NCBI RefSeq assembly: GCF_033096445.1
Contig: NZ_AP028155.1
Coordinates: forward strand, 4,283,880-4,347,879
Length of the DNA stretch: 64,000 nt
Source of the DNA: Butyricimonas faecihominis
Lineage (GTDB): Bacteria > Bacteroidota > Bacteroidia > Bacteroidales > Marinifilaceae
Reading direction: 5' to 3'
The position numbers were made by a program, and so were the translations under genes. Of the stretch, positions 17,707 to 28,857 are shown in pieces (position 1 is the first letter of the stretch; the number at the start of each line of letters is the position of its first letter). The notes beneath the pieces are model-generated. The model was not told the origin of the DNA. It saw nothing but the letters and a program-made list of their open reading frames with translations, and made no database searches.

Positions 17707-19631
17707 TATTTTAATGACATTGATTTTTGGAACATGAATAAAAGTTTATCTTTTTCGTTCATGCGGATATTATCAGAATAACCGTCTTTTGTTATTTGAT
17801 ACCCACATGGCTTAACCATAAAAATGCCTAAGCCCTTAGTGTACGAACTTACTTCTGAGGCATAGTCTTTACTTGTATTTAATGGAACTTTCCCTTTAAT
17901 ATGACACCACTCATTATTACAACTGATGTCTTCAATCTCAGACATCAGTTTTTGCAAATCTGTAATAGCTTTGGAACTCGCTACTTGGGGTATCTGCAAC
18001 TCAAAACAGAGCATCGGTTCGAGAATGTCCACACCTGACTGTTGCAAAGCCAGCCTGAAGACATAAGGGGTCAGCTGTCTGAAATCAGCAGGTGTACTTA
18101 CCGGGCTATAATACTCGGCTTGAGTAAAAGTTACTTTCAGATCTGTCACTTCCCATCCATGTAAACCAGATTGGCAAGACATACGAATCCCTTCAAAAAC
18201 GGCATTTTGAAAAGAATGGTTCAGATAACCATAGGAGATGTCACTTTCGATTTGCAACCCTGCCCCTAACGGTAAGGGTTCAAGAGTCAGCCCTATTGTG
18301 GCCCAGTAAGGGTTGGGTGGTACTTCGATCTGAATAATCTTATTGACCTTTTTTATAGGTCGTTCTTTGTAGATAGTCTTGATCTCATCAAAATGGACCT
18401 TTACGGAAAATCGTTCTTCCAGCAATGTCTGTATGATTTCCTTTTGGGTCAAACCATATAACGAGATTTCCAATTCATCACTATATGAGTTTATGGAAAA
18501 GGACAAAGACGGGTCTTCAATCCACAATGTATTCAGAGCGGATATCACCTTGCTTCTCTCTTCGGGCTTATTTGGCCGGACGGAGGATTTGAGAGCGGGA
18601 TGCTGATGAGATAATCCTTGAATCAAACAAGGTTTAGCACCTAAATAATCTCCGATTCGAAAATCTTCTATATCTTCTACAATCGCGATATCATTGGCAC
18701 CCACTTCATCAACATTTATCTCTCTGCCCTGATAAATAGTCTTTAGATTTTTAATCTTGATGAATTTTTCCGAATCGTTGATTCTTACAACGTCTCGAAG
18801 TCTCAGACTTCCGTCAATTATTTTAAGAAAACTTCTTTTATGCCCTTTGGGGTCATGCTCTATCTTATAGAGATAAGCTGAAAGTCTGTTTGAGACTGAT
18901 GCCGGAGGAAGTATAAAAGAAGAAATGGCGTCCAACAACTCATTGATACCGATATTGAACATTGCTGATCCATGTAGCACCGGATAGACTTTGGCTTTTG
19001 CCACAAGAGCGATTATCGTATTCCAATAATCAGCCGGTGAAATTTCGCTATCCGCCAAATATCGTTCTAATATATCGTCGTCATGGTTGCATACAAATTC
19101 TTTGTATTCTTCCTTTATATATGTTTGGGAGCAAACCGGATAAACCGATCCATCGACAACAGTTTGCATAAACAGGACATCTTGCGACAGATTTGTTTTT
19201 ATATCCATATACAAACGCTCCAAATTCACACCGGCACGGTCAATCTTATTGATAAATATAATTGTCGGGATTTGCAGCTTTTGTAAAGTACTGAACAGCA
19301 ACTTTGTCTGCGCTTGTATGCCTTCCTTTGCGGATAAGATGAGGACTGCTCCATCAAGCATTTTGAATGTCCGCTCCACTTCCGCAATAAAATCCATGTG
19401 TCCCGGAGTGTCAATGATATTGCATTTCACTCCATTCCAGATAATAGATGTCGTAGAAGCCCGGACAGTAATTCCTCTACGTTTCTCTATATCCATAGAG
19501 TCCGTTATGGTGTCACCATTATCCACACGGCCGCACTTTTCCGTTGCTCCACTGGCAAACAGCAGATTCTCGGTTACGGAAGTTTTTCCTGCATCAATGT
19601 GAGCAAGAATTCCTAAATTTATAATATTCAT
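17706..19631 (-). CDS. tetQ: TetQ ribosomal protection protein (tetracycline resistance)
   Basis: A 641-residue EF-G-like GTPase that frees ribosomes from tetracycline. The G1 motif AHIDAGKT is at 10-17, with DTPGHMDF (G3) and NKID (G4) following. The start is taken at [13 protein letters not shown] (ATG 19631); an in-frame GTG at 19679 would add 16 residues and gives the 657-residue form sometimes annotated. First gene of the tetQ-rteA-rteB operon, with GC lower than the tra genes, as usual for tetQ. Confidence 0.98.
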
Positions 19632-19796
19632 TTGGATTAAGCAATAATATACTACAGTAGATGCATTGTCGAAACGCACCTTTTAATACCTCCTCGTAGC
19701 ATATGAGAACTACAGGATTACTAACTCGTATTAATATGTATATTATTACTGCCGCATAACGATTACAAAATTACACAAAAAAATATATCTAACAAA
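19632..19796 (-). promoter_or_regulatory. tetQ promoter and attenuation leader
   Basis: On the minus strand TTTG (19793-19796), a 19-base spacer and TAATTTTG (19766-19773) form a textbook Bacteroides -33/-7 promoter. It is followed by a leader of about 130 bases with a GGAGG-containing short reading frame. In CTnDOT this leader controls tetQ-rteAB by translational attenuation in response to tetracycline; the layout here fits that model. Confidence 0.75.
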
Positions 19797-20137
19797 AGTG
19801 GGAGGATTTTTTAACTTTTTACCATAGACATTTTATTAGGGAAGCGTAGGTTCAACTGGCAAGTACAAATAAGTAGAAATGTTTGAACAACACCGTTTTA
19901 GGAAGTTGAAAAATCAAGTTTCTCTCTCGGTATAGCGTTTATTTTGGCCAATATCTTCTTTAGTTTAGCATTTGTGTATTTCCCATTCGTGTTCTATTTA
20001 GCTCCTTATTATGAGTATGTAGCAAGTTACTTATCAAATTCAGCCTCTTTGAGGGTCAAATATGGTTTTGCAAATGGTGACTGACAAGACATAAACAAGG
20101 TCAGCAGGAATTTTTTACATAAATGGACATGAATGTA
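19797..20137. other. Non-coding stretch upstream of tetQ
   Basis: About 340 AT-rich bases between the tetQ promoter and the inverted-repeat element. I see no gene and no convincing repeat. Confidence 0.5.
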
Positions 20138-20293
20138 TATAACCTAAAATAAGAATAAATTTTAATAAGGGCTGCCCAAAAAGAAAAAAATGCAGTTGCC
20201 ATCCTATAGATACTTGCAGAAAGGATAAAATTTACTTTTAGACCTTTTGGGATAGCCCTTATTAATACTTCAGATAAAATTCCTTAGGTTATA
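20138..20293. repeat. 156-bp imperfect inverted repeat, MITE-like, overlapping helicase stop
   Basis: Outer arms TATAACCTAA (20138-20147) and TTAGGTTATA (20284-20293) are perfect. Inner arms TTAATAAGGGCT (20162-20173) and AGCCCTTATTAA (20254-20265) are also perfect, and they continue as CCCAAAAAG facing CTTTTGGGAT. There is no coding content. It includes the stop codon of the large helicase gene, so it may be a small non-autonomous insertion that now acts as that gene's terminator. Confidence 0.5.
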
Positions 20294-23200
20294 TTTTCAA
20301 TCCTTTGGACCGGGTTTCCTCCTTGGCATACAGTCCCGGACGCCCGATTATGACATGGTTGGCAACGATACTATCCGCCGGACTGCGTATCTGCGGCGGT
20401 GCATTTTCGGGATATTGCGCCTGCCTGTTCCTCACATCTTCCGCTTCCGGCTTGAGCTGTTGCCCTTCATTCTCCTTTTCTGCGACTTCGGGCGTGGGTG
20501 GCGCAAGCTCCAGCTGAATTTTTCGGTCAAGGGCGGCAAGTTCGGACTTCAACTGCTTCAGCTCGTCCTCCTTCTTCCACACCTTACCCGCTATCTCCTG
20601 TAACTGCGGTATCTCCATCTCCAGCACCTCGTTCTTCGCCTTGTACTGGTCGATGATGGAGGGTATCCTCTCCATCGCGTTGAGGAAGTTGCGGGCGGCG
20701 GCCAACGGGTCAGCCATCGCCAGATGCCCGTTGTTGTAGGTGTACTTGTAGTTCCCCTCGACCACGAAGCGGTTGTCGGTGAACTCCAATCCCTCTTTGA
20801 GTATCCTTTCGCTCACCACCTTTATCGGAAAACCGTAAAGTTCACCGACCTGCGTGTACAACCCTCCGGTCGTGGCATTCTTGGCTATCTCCTGCAAACG
20901 CTTTCCGATGACCTTCTCATCGGCGGAATCCACTCCGTCCACCTTTATTATATTAAGGCGGTTGCCCTCCTTGTCGGTCTGCACCACCGACAGGAAGCGG
21001 TTCCAGTCCTCCGTCATGGCATCTATGAAAGCCGTGTTGTTGCGCAACTCGCCGGTCTTTGACTCCAGCTTGAACTCCGAATCACGCTTGCCCTTGTTGA
21101 ACGACTTGCGTTCCCCTTCGAGCGATGCGATCCGCTTTTCCAGTTTCGCCTTGTCCAACAGGTCGGTATTGCCGGAGAGCAACGCCATGTATTCCGAGAA
21201 ATTCATGCCCGATTTTTCGTCCATTGCCCCCTCGTCGATGGTACGCGCACCCATCGCACCGCTTTTGAGCTGGCTTATGAAAGTCTGCTTGCAGTGCAGG
21301 AGGTTGAACTTGTAGCTGTCCAGTGACTTCTCCACCGCGTAGATGATTACATCCACGTTGTTCCCGGCGAAATGTTTGGCAATCTCATTACCTGCCCTAA
21401 CTCCGCGTCCGTCACGCTGTTGCAAGTCGGACGGTCGCCACGGCGTATCGAGATGATGGATAGCCACACACCGTTTCTGGGCGTTCACACCCGTTCCGAG
21501 CATAGAGGTAGAGCCGAACAGCACACGCACCGTCCCGGCGTTCATGGCGTCTATCACCGCCTTCCGCGCCTTGTCGGTCTTGCACTCCTGAATGAAGCGC
21601 ACCTCGCTTGGCGGTATACCGTAGTCCTCCGTCAGTTTGCGCTTGATTTCCGAATAGACGTTCCACCCGTCGCCCGGCTGGTATGTCCCCAAATCAGAGA
21701 AAACGAACTGCGTGCCTTTCTGGGCGTCGTATTTTTGATAATACTCCGCGATCATCTTGGCACAGTGACTCGCTTTGTTGTCGGGATGATCTTCGTAATT
21801 CGGGTCTATCATGCGCATGTCGAGTGCCATTTTCCGGGCATAGTCCGTGGCGATGAGCATCTTCGCCTTTTCTTCCGTTTCCGAAAGCGGCAGCCTGCCC
21901 AACAAGGTGGCATCGCCCGTCTTGGCGAACTGCATCAGTTTCTGTATGAAGTCCTCCTGTTCCGGCGTGGGCGGTATATGGTGCAGTATCTCGTTCTTGG
22001 CAGGACGGTCAACGCCCACATCCTCCGCCGTGCGGTAGTCCGTGATTTCATTATAGAAGGCGGCAAGCTCCGGCACTTTGATGAAGTAGCGGAAACGCTC
22101 CTTCTGGACCACATTGTTCGTCACGTTAAATTCAAAATCCGTCGTCTTCTTGGCAAATATCGCCGCCCAAGCGTCGAAACACCTTATGTCCTGCCGTTCC
22201 AGCTCCTTCGGGCGCAGGTACTTGAACAGCAGGTACAATTCAGTCAGTGAGTTGCTGATAGTCGTGCCGGAGAGGAAGGTCGCACCCAAGTCTTTTCCTG
22301 TGCGCTCCTGTATGGTGCGTATGGCAAAGAGCATGTTAAGTGCCTTCTGGCTTCCCTCGCTGTTTCCCAATCCCGCCACACGGTCGTGGCGCGTGTTGAA
22401 AGTCAGATTCTTGAACTGGTGGCTCTCATCTATGAAGATGTGGTCGATGCCCATCTGCTTGAAATCCACCACGTCGTCCGTGCGTGACTTTATGGCGTGT
22501 TCCACCTTCTCCAGCTTCGCTTCAAGGTTGTGCTTGCGCTTCTCCAATCCTTTCAGCATCGCCCGCGACACGTTCTTTCCCTGCTGCCGTAGCACTTCGA
22601 GGTTTTCCTCCACCGTGTCAAGCTCTGCTTGCAGGATGCGCTGCTGCAATTCCGGCGACTGCGGTATCTTGCCGAACTGGTCGTGCGACATGATGACGCA
22701 ATCGTAGTCGTTGTTCTTTATATTATTGAAGAAGCGCACACGGTTGGCGGTCGAAAAGTCCTTCTCCGAAGCGTACAGAATACGTGCGTTGGGATATGCC
22801 GCCTGATAGGTGGCTGCAATCTCCGCAACGTTGGCTTTCAGCCCGATAATCATCGGCTTGTGTGCCAAATTCAGACGCTTCATCTCATGCGCGGCGATGC
22901 ACATTATCAGCGTCTTACCGGTTCCCACCTCGTGGTCGCAAATTCCGCCGCCGTTCTGTTTCAACATCCAGACGCAATCCATCTGTGAGGGATAGACGCT
23001 CTTGATACCCCGGCTTGCCAGCCCTTTCAGGTTGAGGTCGGGAAAGGTCTGATGGGAGCCGTCGTAGCGCGGGCGCACGAAACAGTTGAACTTGCGGTTA
23101 TACATCGTCACAAGCCGCTCCTTGAACTGCGGCGACTGCTCTTCGAGCCATTCGGAGAAGCCGTTTCGTATCTCGTCAATCTTGGCGTTGGCGAGTTGTA

Positions 23201-26105
23201 TTCCCTCGCTGTCGCGCATCTTGATGTCGTTGCCATGCTCGTCCTTGCCGATGGACTTCATCATGTCAGGGCAGGTGTTGTGCAGGGCGTGTTTTAGGAG
23301 GTGCATACCGTCATAGTTCCGGTAATACCCCTTCACCAGAAACTCGTCCGTGATTTTCATGGTGCGGTAGCCGCACACCACCGAAAACTCGTCCATGCTT
23401 GCGGAATAGGCGATTTTCACCTCCGTGTCGAACAGCCGGCTCATGTAGGCGGCATAGACACCCGTCGGAATCCAGCGTTCCCCGAAATTGAAGTCCAGAT
23501 CCTCGAAGGCGATGCGCTGCGGCTCGGCATCTTTCAGAGCCTCCAACGCCTGCTTCACCTCCGGCATACGCTCATTTTCGGGATTGTCACCCATCCATGC
23601 CTCTATGCGTTCCGCTTTCTCTATGACATTTCCGGCGATGAAACGGTCTTTGATTTCGTAACCGGTCACGAGCGGATTGTAGTAGATGCGCCCTTGCAGG
23701 GCAGTGAGCAAATCCTCCGCCGTGCTGTCGGTTATCTCCCGCATATAGTCGAGATTGACCGTACCATATTTGTTGAGCGACGCAGACAGGGCTTCTTCGG
23801 GAGAGCCTACGTTGGCATGGCTCTCCACCGCGAAGGAAACAGGATGCTCGAAGATGTCCGCCTTGACGAACTTTCCGTTTTCCATCCGTTCCAGCGAAAG
23901 GATGTCGCGCCCGCCCGCATCCATCATCACTAACTTCACGTTCTGCTTGGCGTTGAGGTTGCCGTAGCGCATGACAAACTCATCGTAACAGGTATTCAGA
24001 TGCTCTCGCCACGGAACATTTGCCTCGCGCCGGAGCGATTCATAACGGTACAGACGCTCGTAGGCGTCACGCAGCGACACATACAACAACGCCTTTTCCT
24101 TCTGGTATCCTTTCAGGTCGAGCGGCTGGAATGTCGCCCCGTATGGCGTGATGTCTTTCAGGTAGCCGATGTTATGACGCCCCCGGTCAGCCACCAGCGA
24201 CCCTTCGCGCAGGTGCATCTCCGGCGTGCGGTGGTAGGCACGCGGAGAAAGGTCCACGACTTCCTCCTTCGGCTTTTCCGCTTCGATGTCGGGGAAAAGG
24301 AAAGTCCCCACCGCTTCCGATGGGGTATCTGTAACGGCAGGTGCGGCGACTGCCTCCGGCTGTGTTTCCTCCTGTCGTGGCTGCTCACGGGAAGTTTCCG
24401 GCACGGCTTTCACTTCCGTCTTTTCCGCCACTTGTTTCTCGTTATGCTGCCTTGCCAGTTCCCGAAGTTCTTTCCTACGCTCCGGCGTCAAACCCATCAT
24501 CATTTCATAGAAACCGTTGATGGGAGGATTGGTATCCCAGTCCAGTGTGGCATAGATGTCGTCCGGGTCGGCAGGCTTGGCGGTGTTCTCCGCTTTCACC
24601 TCCTTATTCTCCATTGCGGGTTTTGCAGTTGGAGCTGTCGGTGTAACCGTGACTTTCGGTTTGGGCGGAGTGGACTTTGCCGTAACTGCCTTTTTCACCG
24701 TCTTTTTCTTTTTGGAGGTTTTCGGTTGGCTGACCTCTTCCGTCATCCCCCAGAGGTCAAGCAGGGTGAGCTGCACGCCTGCGGAATATTGCGGGCGCGG
24801 TTCTATCTCCGGCTTTTCATCTGCGGGTTGCGGCTTTTCTGTCGGAGTTTCCACCGTCTGCGCCGAGGATACTGTTTCCAATTTTATGGCAGGACGCTCT
24901 ACTTTATTTTGAACGGCAACTTTTTCTTCCGTTCCTGCCTGCCGGATTGAACCCGAATACAAGCGCATGGCAAGCCTGTAATGGAAATCCTCGTCGAGCA
25001 TACGGCGCAAATCCCCGGCGATGCCTGCTGCCTTGCCCTCGTGCAGATAAACCATAGCGGGCTTCCCGTAGGGGTCTGTGTCAAGTTTCGCCATCGTATG
25101 CACGATGCGTTCCGGGTGGTGGATGAAATAGGCGTTGTCGGTCAGGGCGGTTTTCGTGTCCGTCTGTATCACGGTCATCAGCCGCTCGTCCTGCGACATT
25201 TCCTTCTTGCTGAGGTTCTTTTGCAGGACAATCAGGTCACTGCCCACCTCCGTGCCCGCGTTGTCCGTGAACAGGTTGTTGGGCAGGCGTATCGCGGATA
25301 CCAGATTGGCCTGACTGAACAGCTCGTTACGCACGGAGGTCTTGGTGCTATTCAATACCCCTTGCGAGGTGATGAACGCCACGATACCGCCGTCACGCAC
25401 GGCATCCAGTCCTTTGAGAAAGAAATAGTTGTGGATGGTTTTCTGGGCGGAGCGTCTGCCGAAAGAGTCGCTCCGCTGAAACTCCGCGTCGAACACGGCA
25501 ATGTCACCGAACGGAATGTTGGACACCGCCAAGTCGAAATAATTGTTGAACGGTCTTTCGATTTTCTCAAAACCGCAGGTGCGCATTTTCTGGTCGGGAT
25601 AGAGATGCCTCAAGATTGTACCCGTGAGCAGATCCTTCTCGAAAGCCATCACATCCGCATTGGGGCTGTGCCGCAGCATGGAATCCACGAACACGCCGAC
25701 ACCTGCCGACGGTTCGAGCATACGGGCGGGGCGGACGCTGTAATCTGCCAGCACGTCCGCGATGGTGTCGGTTATCTCTTTGGGGGTGTAGAAAGCGGTC
25801 AGCACGGACGCTTTCAGCGAATCCACAAACCGCTTGTACTCTGTTTCGTCCTTGCTGTTCTCACGGATAAGCCTGTGCAGCTCCACCGTCGGGGCGAACA
25901 GTTCGAGGTCGGATTTCGCCCACCGGACGGCATCCGTCAGTTCCTTTGCAGGGTTGAGGATACATTTCAGACCGCCGAAACCGCAGTACCTTTGAAGTAT
26001 GGCACGCTCTTCGGTTGTCGCTGTCCTATTTTCCCTGTCAAGGATGAATGCCGTCCGTATCGCCTCGATGTTGTCCCGCAGTTTCTGTTTGCGGTTAAAC
26101 GCCAT
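20289..26105 (-). CDS. Giant N6-methylase / SNF2-type helicase fusion
   Basis: A 1938-residue protein. The N-terminal methylase has SAM motif EPSAGVGVF (131-139) and a variant catalytic motif SNIPFG (195-200) in place of NPPY/F. A proline- and lysine-rich linker (about 410-610) follows. The C-terminal SF2 helicase has [10 protein letters not shown] (motif I), FIDESHQF (II), LSGTT (III) and [20 protein letters not shown] (VI). The architecture resembles DarB of phage P1, which protects incoming DNA, so an anti-restriction role during transfer is plausible but inferred. Such genes are standard in this ICE family. Its start overlaps the DUF1896 gene by 11 bases. Confidence 0.88.
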   Translation of the reverse strand: MAFNRKQKLRDNIEAIRTAFILDRENRTATTEERAILQRYCGFGGLKCILNPAKELTDAVRWAKSDLELFAPTVELHRLIRENSKDETEYKRFVDSLKASVLTAFYTPKEITDTIADVLADYSVRPARMLEPSAGVGVFVDSMLRHSPNADVMAFEKDLLTGTILRHLYPDQKMRTCGFEKIERPFNNYFDLAVSNIPFGDIAVFDAEFQRSDSFGRRSAQKTIHNYFFLKGLDAVRDGGIVAFITSQGVLNSTKTSVRNELFSQANLVSAIRLPNNLFTDNAGTEVGSDLIVLQKNLSKKEMSQDERLMTVIQTDTKTALTDNAYFIHHPERIVHTMAKLDTDPYGKPAMVYLHEGKAAGIAGDLRRMLDEDFHYRLAMRLYSGSIRQAGTEEKVAVQNKVERPAIKLETVSSAQTVETPTEKPQPADEKPEIEPRPQYSAGVQLTLLDLWGMTEEVSQPKTSKKKKTVKKAVTAKSTPPKPKVTVTPTAPTAKPAMENKEVKAENTAKPADPDDIYATLDWDTNPPINGFYEMMMGLTPERRKELRELARQHNEKQVAEKTEVKAVPETSREQPRQEETQPEAVAAPAVTDTPSEAVGTFLFPDIEAEKPKEEVVDLSPRAYHRTPEMHLREGSLVADRGRHNIGYLKDITPYGATFQPLDLKGYQKEKALLYVSLRDAYERLYRYESLRREANVPWREHLNTCYDEFVMRYGNLNAKQNVKLVMMDAGGRDILSLERMENGKFVKADIFEHPVSFAVESHANVGSPEEALSASLNKYGTVNLDYMREITDSTAEDLLTALQGRIYYNPLVTGYEIKDRFIAGNVIEKAERIEAWMGDNPENERMPEVKQALEALKDAEPQRIAFEDLDFNFGERWIPTGVYAAYMSRLFDTEVKIAYSASMDEFSVVCGYRTMKITDEFLVKGYYRNYDGMHLLKHALHNTCPDMMKSIGKDEHGNDIKMRDSEGIQLANAKIDEIRNGFSEWLEEQSPQFKERLVTMYNRKFNCFVRPRYDGSHQTFPDLNLKGLASRGIKSVYPSQMDCVWMLKQNGGGICDHEVGTGKTLIMCIAAHEMKRLNLAHKPMIIGLKANVAEIAATYQAAYPNARILYASEKDFSTANRVRFFNNIKNNDYDCVIMSHDQFGKIPQSPELQQRILQAELDTVEENLEVLRQQGKNVSRAMLKGLEKRKHNLEAKLEKVEHAIKSRTDDVVDFKQMGIDHIFIDESHQFKNLTFNTRHDRVAGLGNSEGSQKALNMLFAIRTIQERTGKDLGATFLSGTTISNSLTELYLLFKYLRPKELERQDIRCFDAWAAIFAKKTTDFEFNVTNNVVQKERFRYFIKVPELAAFYNEITDYRTAEDVGVDRPAKNEILHHIPPTPEQEDFIQKLMQFAKTGDATLLGRLPLSETEEKAKMLIATDYARKMALDMRMIDPNYEDHPDNKASHCAKMIAEYYQKYDAQKGTQFVFSDLGTYQPGDGWNVYSEIKRKLTEDYGIPPSEVRFIQECKTDKARKAVIDAMNAGTVRVLFGSTSMLGTGVNAQKRCVAIHHLDTPWRPSDLQQRDGRGVRAGNEIAKHFAGNNVDVIIYAVEKSLDSYKFNLLHCKQTFISQLKSGAMGARTIDEGAMDEKSGMNFSEYMALLSGNTDLLDKAKLEKRIASLEGERKSFNKGKRDSEFKLESKTGELRNNTAFIDAMTEDWNRFLSVVQTDKEGNRLNIIKVDGVDSADEKVIGKRLQEIAKNATTGGLYTQVGELYGFPIKVVSERILKEGLEFTDNRFVVEGNYKYTYNNGHLAMADPLAAARNFLNAMERIPSIIDQYKAKNEVLEMEIPQLQEIAGKVWKKEDELKQLKSELAALDRKIQLELAPPTPEVAEKENEGQQLKPEAEDVRNRQAQYPENAPPQIRSPADSIVANHVIIGRPGLYAKEETRSKGLKI

Positions 26106-26547
26106 ATTCGTCTAAGTAAAGGACGGTTGCTCCCGTCAGCTCCGTGTAGAGCAGGTCGTAATCGGAAGACAGGGCGAAATTGTCATCCGAGAGGTCATAG
26201 ACGGAGAACACGTTGCCGACAAGCGGCAGCAGTTTCAGGACAAAGGCTTCACGCTTCTCTTCCGGCACTTCATCGGCAAACTCGTTTTCCACGACTTCGC
26301 GGAGGATGGCGTAACGGGAATAATGCAGCCCGCGCAGCAGCGTGTCCATCGCCAGTTCCTGCGCACCATCGGCGGGATAGCCTTCAAGCCGTGCCCTCTC
26401 ATACGTTTCGGCGGCACGGTCGGCCCGTTCCCGTATGAAAGCGGTGTCGTCAGCCTGTTCAAACTTGTTCGTGCGGAGATAGTCCAGCAGGTACAGACCG
26501 TAATAGGAAAAGTCGGTCTGACCCTCGTTTTTCTTCTTGTTGTTCAT
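26095..26547 (-). CDS. DUF1896 family protein
   Basis: A 150-residue acidic helical protein starting [20 protein letters not shown]. It matches DUF1896, a small Bacteroidetes ICE family always found just before the methylase-helicase, so a partner role is likely. I chose ATG 26547 because it directly follows CGCTAAATCCAAAGTA, the same leader as mobA. The final codons overlap the helicase gene. Function unknown. Confidence 0.85.
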   Translation of the reverse strand: MNNKKKNEGQTDFSYYGLYLLDYLRTNKFEQADDTAFIRERADRAAETYERARLEGYPADGAQELAMDTLLRGLHYSRYAILREVVENEFADEVPEEKREAFVLKLLPLVGNVFSVYDLSDDNFALSSDYDLLYTELTGATVLYLDEYGV

Positions 26548-26652
26548 TACTTTGGATTTAGCGGATTGATAATTAACGGGATAATCGGTTGGAAAAAGGA
26601 AGAAAAAGGCACTCGGTATCCCTCCGAGTGCCACCACTAAATCCAAAGTATG
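26545..26652. promoter_or_regulatory. Inverted pair of leader motifs around the exc/topB terminator
   Basis: ACTTTGGATTTAGCGG (26549-26564) and CCACTAAATCCAAAGT (26632-26647) form a 15/16 inverted repeat. Between them the minus strand has a terminator: GGCACTCGG and CCGAGTGCC arms (26609-26633) followed by TTTTTCTTCCTTTTT. This stops exc/topB transcription before the DUF1896 gene. Confidence 0.65.
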
Positions 26653-26709
26653 AGTGTAATCCGGTATCGAAGAACAATTCATTACTCTGAACAAGTGGCA
26701 AAGTTAATA

Positions 26710-28797
26710 CTATTTCTTCCGTCCTGAAAATTTCTTGTCCTTTTTAGCCTCCGGGAACACAAAAGTCGTGTTATATTCCCCGTCAAAGGCGACAACAGCA
26801 TCGAAACTCTTGCCCTGTTTGCTCTTGAACCCTTTGAGCAGCTTGGTATGCCCTTCGGTGAGCAGGTCTTTGATTTCATCGTCGGACAGGGTGCGTCCCG
26901 CTTTCAGCCGGAACACGGGCAGTCCGCACTCCGTGTTGTCGCAGCGTACCACCTTGCCGTAGAACCGCATCCTGCCCGTGCCACACTTGGGACACGCGCA
27001 GCCGGAGTCACGGCTGCCGAAGAGCTTGTCGCACGAGATCAGTTCGGAGGTTATCTCACGTGTGTACGCCTCTATCTCCTTGCGGAAGGTGTCGTCGGAC
27101 AGTTCCCCGCGCTCGATACGCGCCAGCTCCTTTTCCCATTCGCCCGTCATGGCAACATCGGCGATGCGCATCGTCTTGACGACGGAATTGAGGGCAAGTC
27201 CTTTTTCGGTGGGAACAAGCGACTTCTTGCAGCGTTCCATGTAACCGCGCTTGAAAAGCGTTTCGATGATGGAGGCGCGTGTGGCGGGAGTACCGATGCC
27301 ACAGTCCTTCATCGCCTGCCGCAGTGCGTCGTCCTCAATTTCCTTGCCCGCCGTTTCCATTGCCGAGAGCAGGGTGGCTTCGGTATGCAGCGGCTTGGGT
27401 TTGGTCTTTCCTTCGGTAATGGACGAGCCTTTCGGTGTCAGCGTGTCGCCTTCCTGCCAGCCGGGGATGGTAATTTCCTCTTTTTCCTCGCCATAGACGG
27501 CACGCCATCCGGTTTGCTTCACGACGCTGCCTTTTACGGTAAACTCCACTCCGGCACATTCCGCCGTGACAGTGGTCACATCCTTGACGCATTTCTCAGA
27601 GAATGCCTCGACCATGCGCCCGGCAATCATCTGATAGATGGTATTGTCCTCTTTGGAGAGGAAGAGCGGTTTCTCACCCGTGACGAGCAGGGCATGGTGG
27701 TCTGTCACCTTGCCGTCGTCCACGCTGCGGCGTGTCGGGGCGGCTTTTGCCCGCACCTTGTCTTTCCATTCGGGCTGTGTGCCGATGAAAGCGAGCAGTT
27801 TGGGAATTTCGGCAAACACGTCTTCGGGGATGTAGCGGCTTCCCGTTCTCGGATAGGTTATCAACTTCTTTTCGTAGAGTTTCTGCGCGATTTCAAGCGT
27901 CTGTTCCGCCGTGAAGCCGTGCTTGGCGTTGGCTTCTTTCTGGAGCGTGGTCAGGTCGTAGAGCAAGGGAGTTTCCTCCGTCTTCTCCTTGCGCTCGGCT
28001 TTCGTGACAGTGGCGCAACCTGCCGCCTTTACCTTATTATATAGTTCCATCGCCGGTTCTTTCTCTTTCCATTTCTCGGAGGATGAGAATTTCACGACTT
28101 CGCCGTCGCAACCGTCCGTTGCGATATGGAGCTGCCAGAATGCTTCGGACGTAAAGCGGCGGTTCTCCCAGTAGCGTTCACATACCATAGCCAACGTTGG
28201 TGTCTGCACCCGCCCCACGGAATACGTGCCGTGTCCGGCGGCGATGGATAACGCCTGTGTGCCGTTGATGCCCACGAGCCAGTCGGATTCGCTCCGCGCT
28301 TTGGCGGCGAGGTAGAGGTTGTCGTATTTGCTGCCGTCTTCGAGTTTCCGCAGTCCCTCGCGGATAGCTTTGTCGGTGAGAGAGCTGATCCACAGGCGCA
28401 CGAAAGGAGTGGTGCAACCCGTATAGTGGTAGAGGTAGCGGAAGATAAGCTCTCCCTCGCGTCCGGCATCGGTCGCCACGATGATATGTTCGCTTGTGTC
28501 GAACAGTCTTTTGATGACTTTTATCTGCGACACCACGCCGCTGTCGGGCTTGTAACCTTTCTCCGTCCTGACCTGACGGGGGACGAGCGTGAATGTGTCG
28601 GGAATAATCGGGAGGTTGTCACGGACAAATCCGCGCACGCCGTAGCCGTCGGGCATGGCAAGCTGAACGAGGTGTCCGAATGCCCATGTCACGGCATAAC
28701 CGCCTCCCTCGAAATATCCTTCCTCTCTCTTTGTCGCGCCCACGATGCGGGCGATTTCACGTGCCACGGAGGGCTTTTCTGCAATGATTGTCTTCAT
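26710..28797 (-). CDS. exc: Exc, type IA topoisomerase III
   Basis: A 695-residue TopB-like topoisomerase. The N-terminal TOPRIM domain starts MKTIIAEKPSVARE and has ATDAGREGELI (D110, E115). The catalytic tyrosine is Y315 in LITYPRTGS. A C-terminal zinc finger has CACPKCG and CDNTEC. In CTnDOT this protein is Exc, the last gene of the excision operon. Its leader has both CCACTGAATCCAAAA and AAAGTATCAAC blocks, as before traE. Confidence 0.93.
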   Translation of the reverse strand: MKTIIAEKPSVAREIARIVGATKREEGYFEGGGYAVTWAFGHLVQLAMPDGYGVRGFVRDNLPIIPDTFTLVPRQVRTEKGYKPDSGVVSQIKVIKRLFDTSEHIIVATDAGREGELIFRYLYHYTGCTTPFVRLWISSLTDKAIREGLRKLEDGSKYDNLYLAAKARSESDWLVGINGTQALSIAAGHGTYSVGRVQTPTLAMVCERYWENRRFTSEAFWQLHIATDGCDGEVVKFSSSEKWKEKEPAMELYNKVKAAGCATVTKAERKEKTEETPLLYDLTTLQKEANAKHGFTAEQTLEIAQKLYEKKLITYPRTGSRYIPEDVFAEIPKLLAFIGTQPEWKDKVRAKAAPTRRSVDDGKVTDHHALLVTGEKPLFLSKEDNTIYQMIAGRMVEAFSEKCVKDVTTVTAECAGVEFTVKGSVVKQTGWRAVYGEEKEEITIPGWQEGDTLTPKGSSITEGKTKPKPLHTEATLLSAMETAGKEIEDDALRQAMKDCGIGTPATRASIIETLFKRGYMERCKKSLVPTEKGLALNSVVKTMRIADVAMTGEWEKELARIERGELSDDTFRKEIEAYTREITSELISCDKLFGSRDSGCACPKCGTGRMRFYGKVVRCDNTECGLPVFRLKAGRTLSDDEIKDLLTEGHTKLLKGFKSKQGKSFDAVVAFDGEYNTTFVFPEAKKDKKFSGRKK

Positions 28798-28857
28798 GTC
28801 TTCTTCTTTTTTGTTGATACTTTGGATTTTATTTTGGATTCAGTGGCGGACACGGGA

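Noticed and set aside
20305-26438. Long plus-strand open frames opposite the methylase-helicase gene (for example 21372-22250, 24000-24950, 24981-26438)
   Set aside because: They are antisense shadows of a GC-rich gene with clear motifs; their translations are low-complexity, rich in R, H and C, and match no family.
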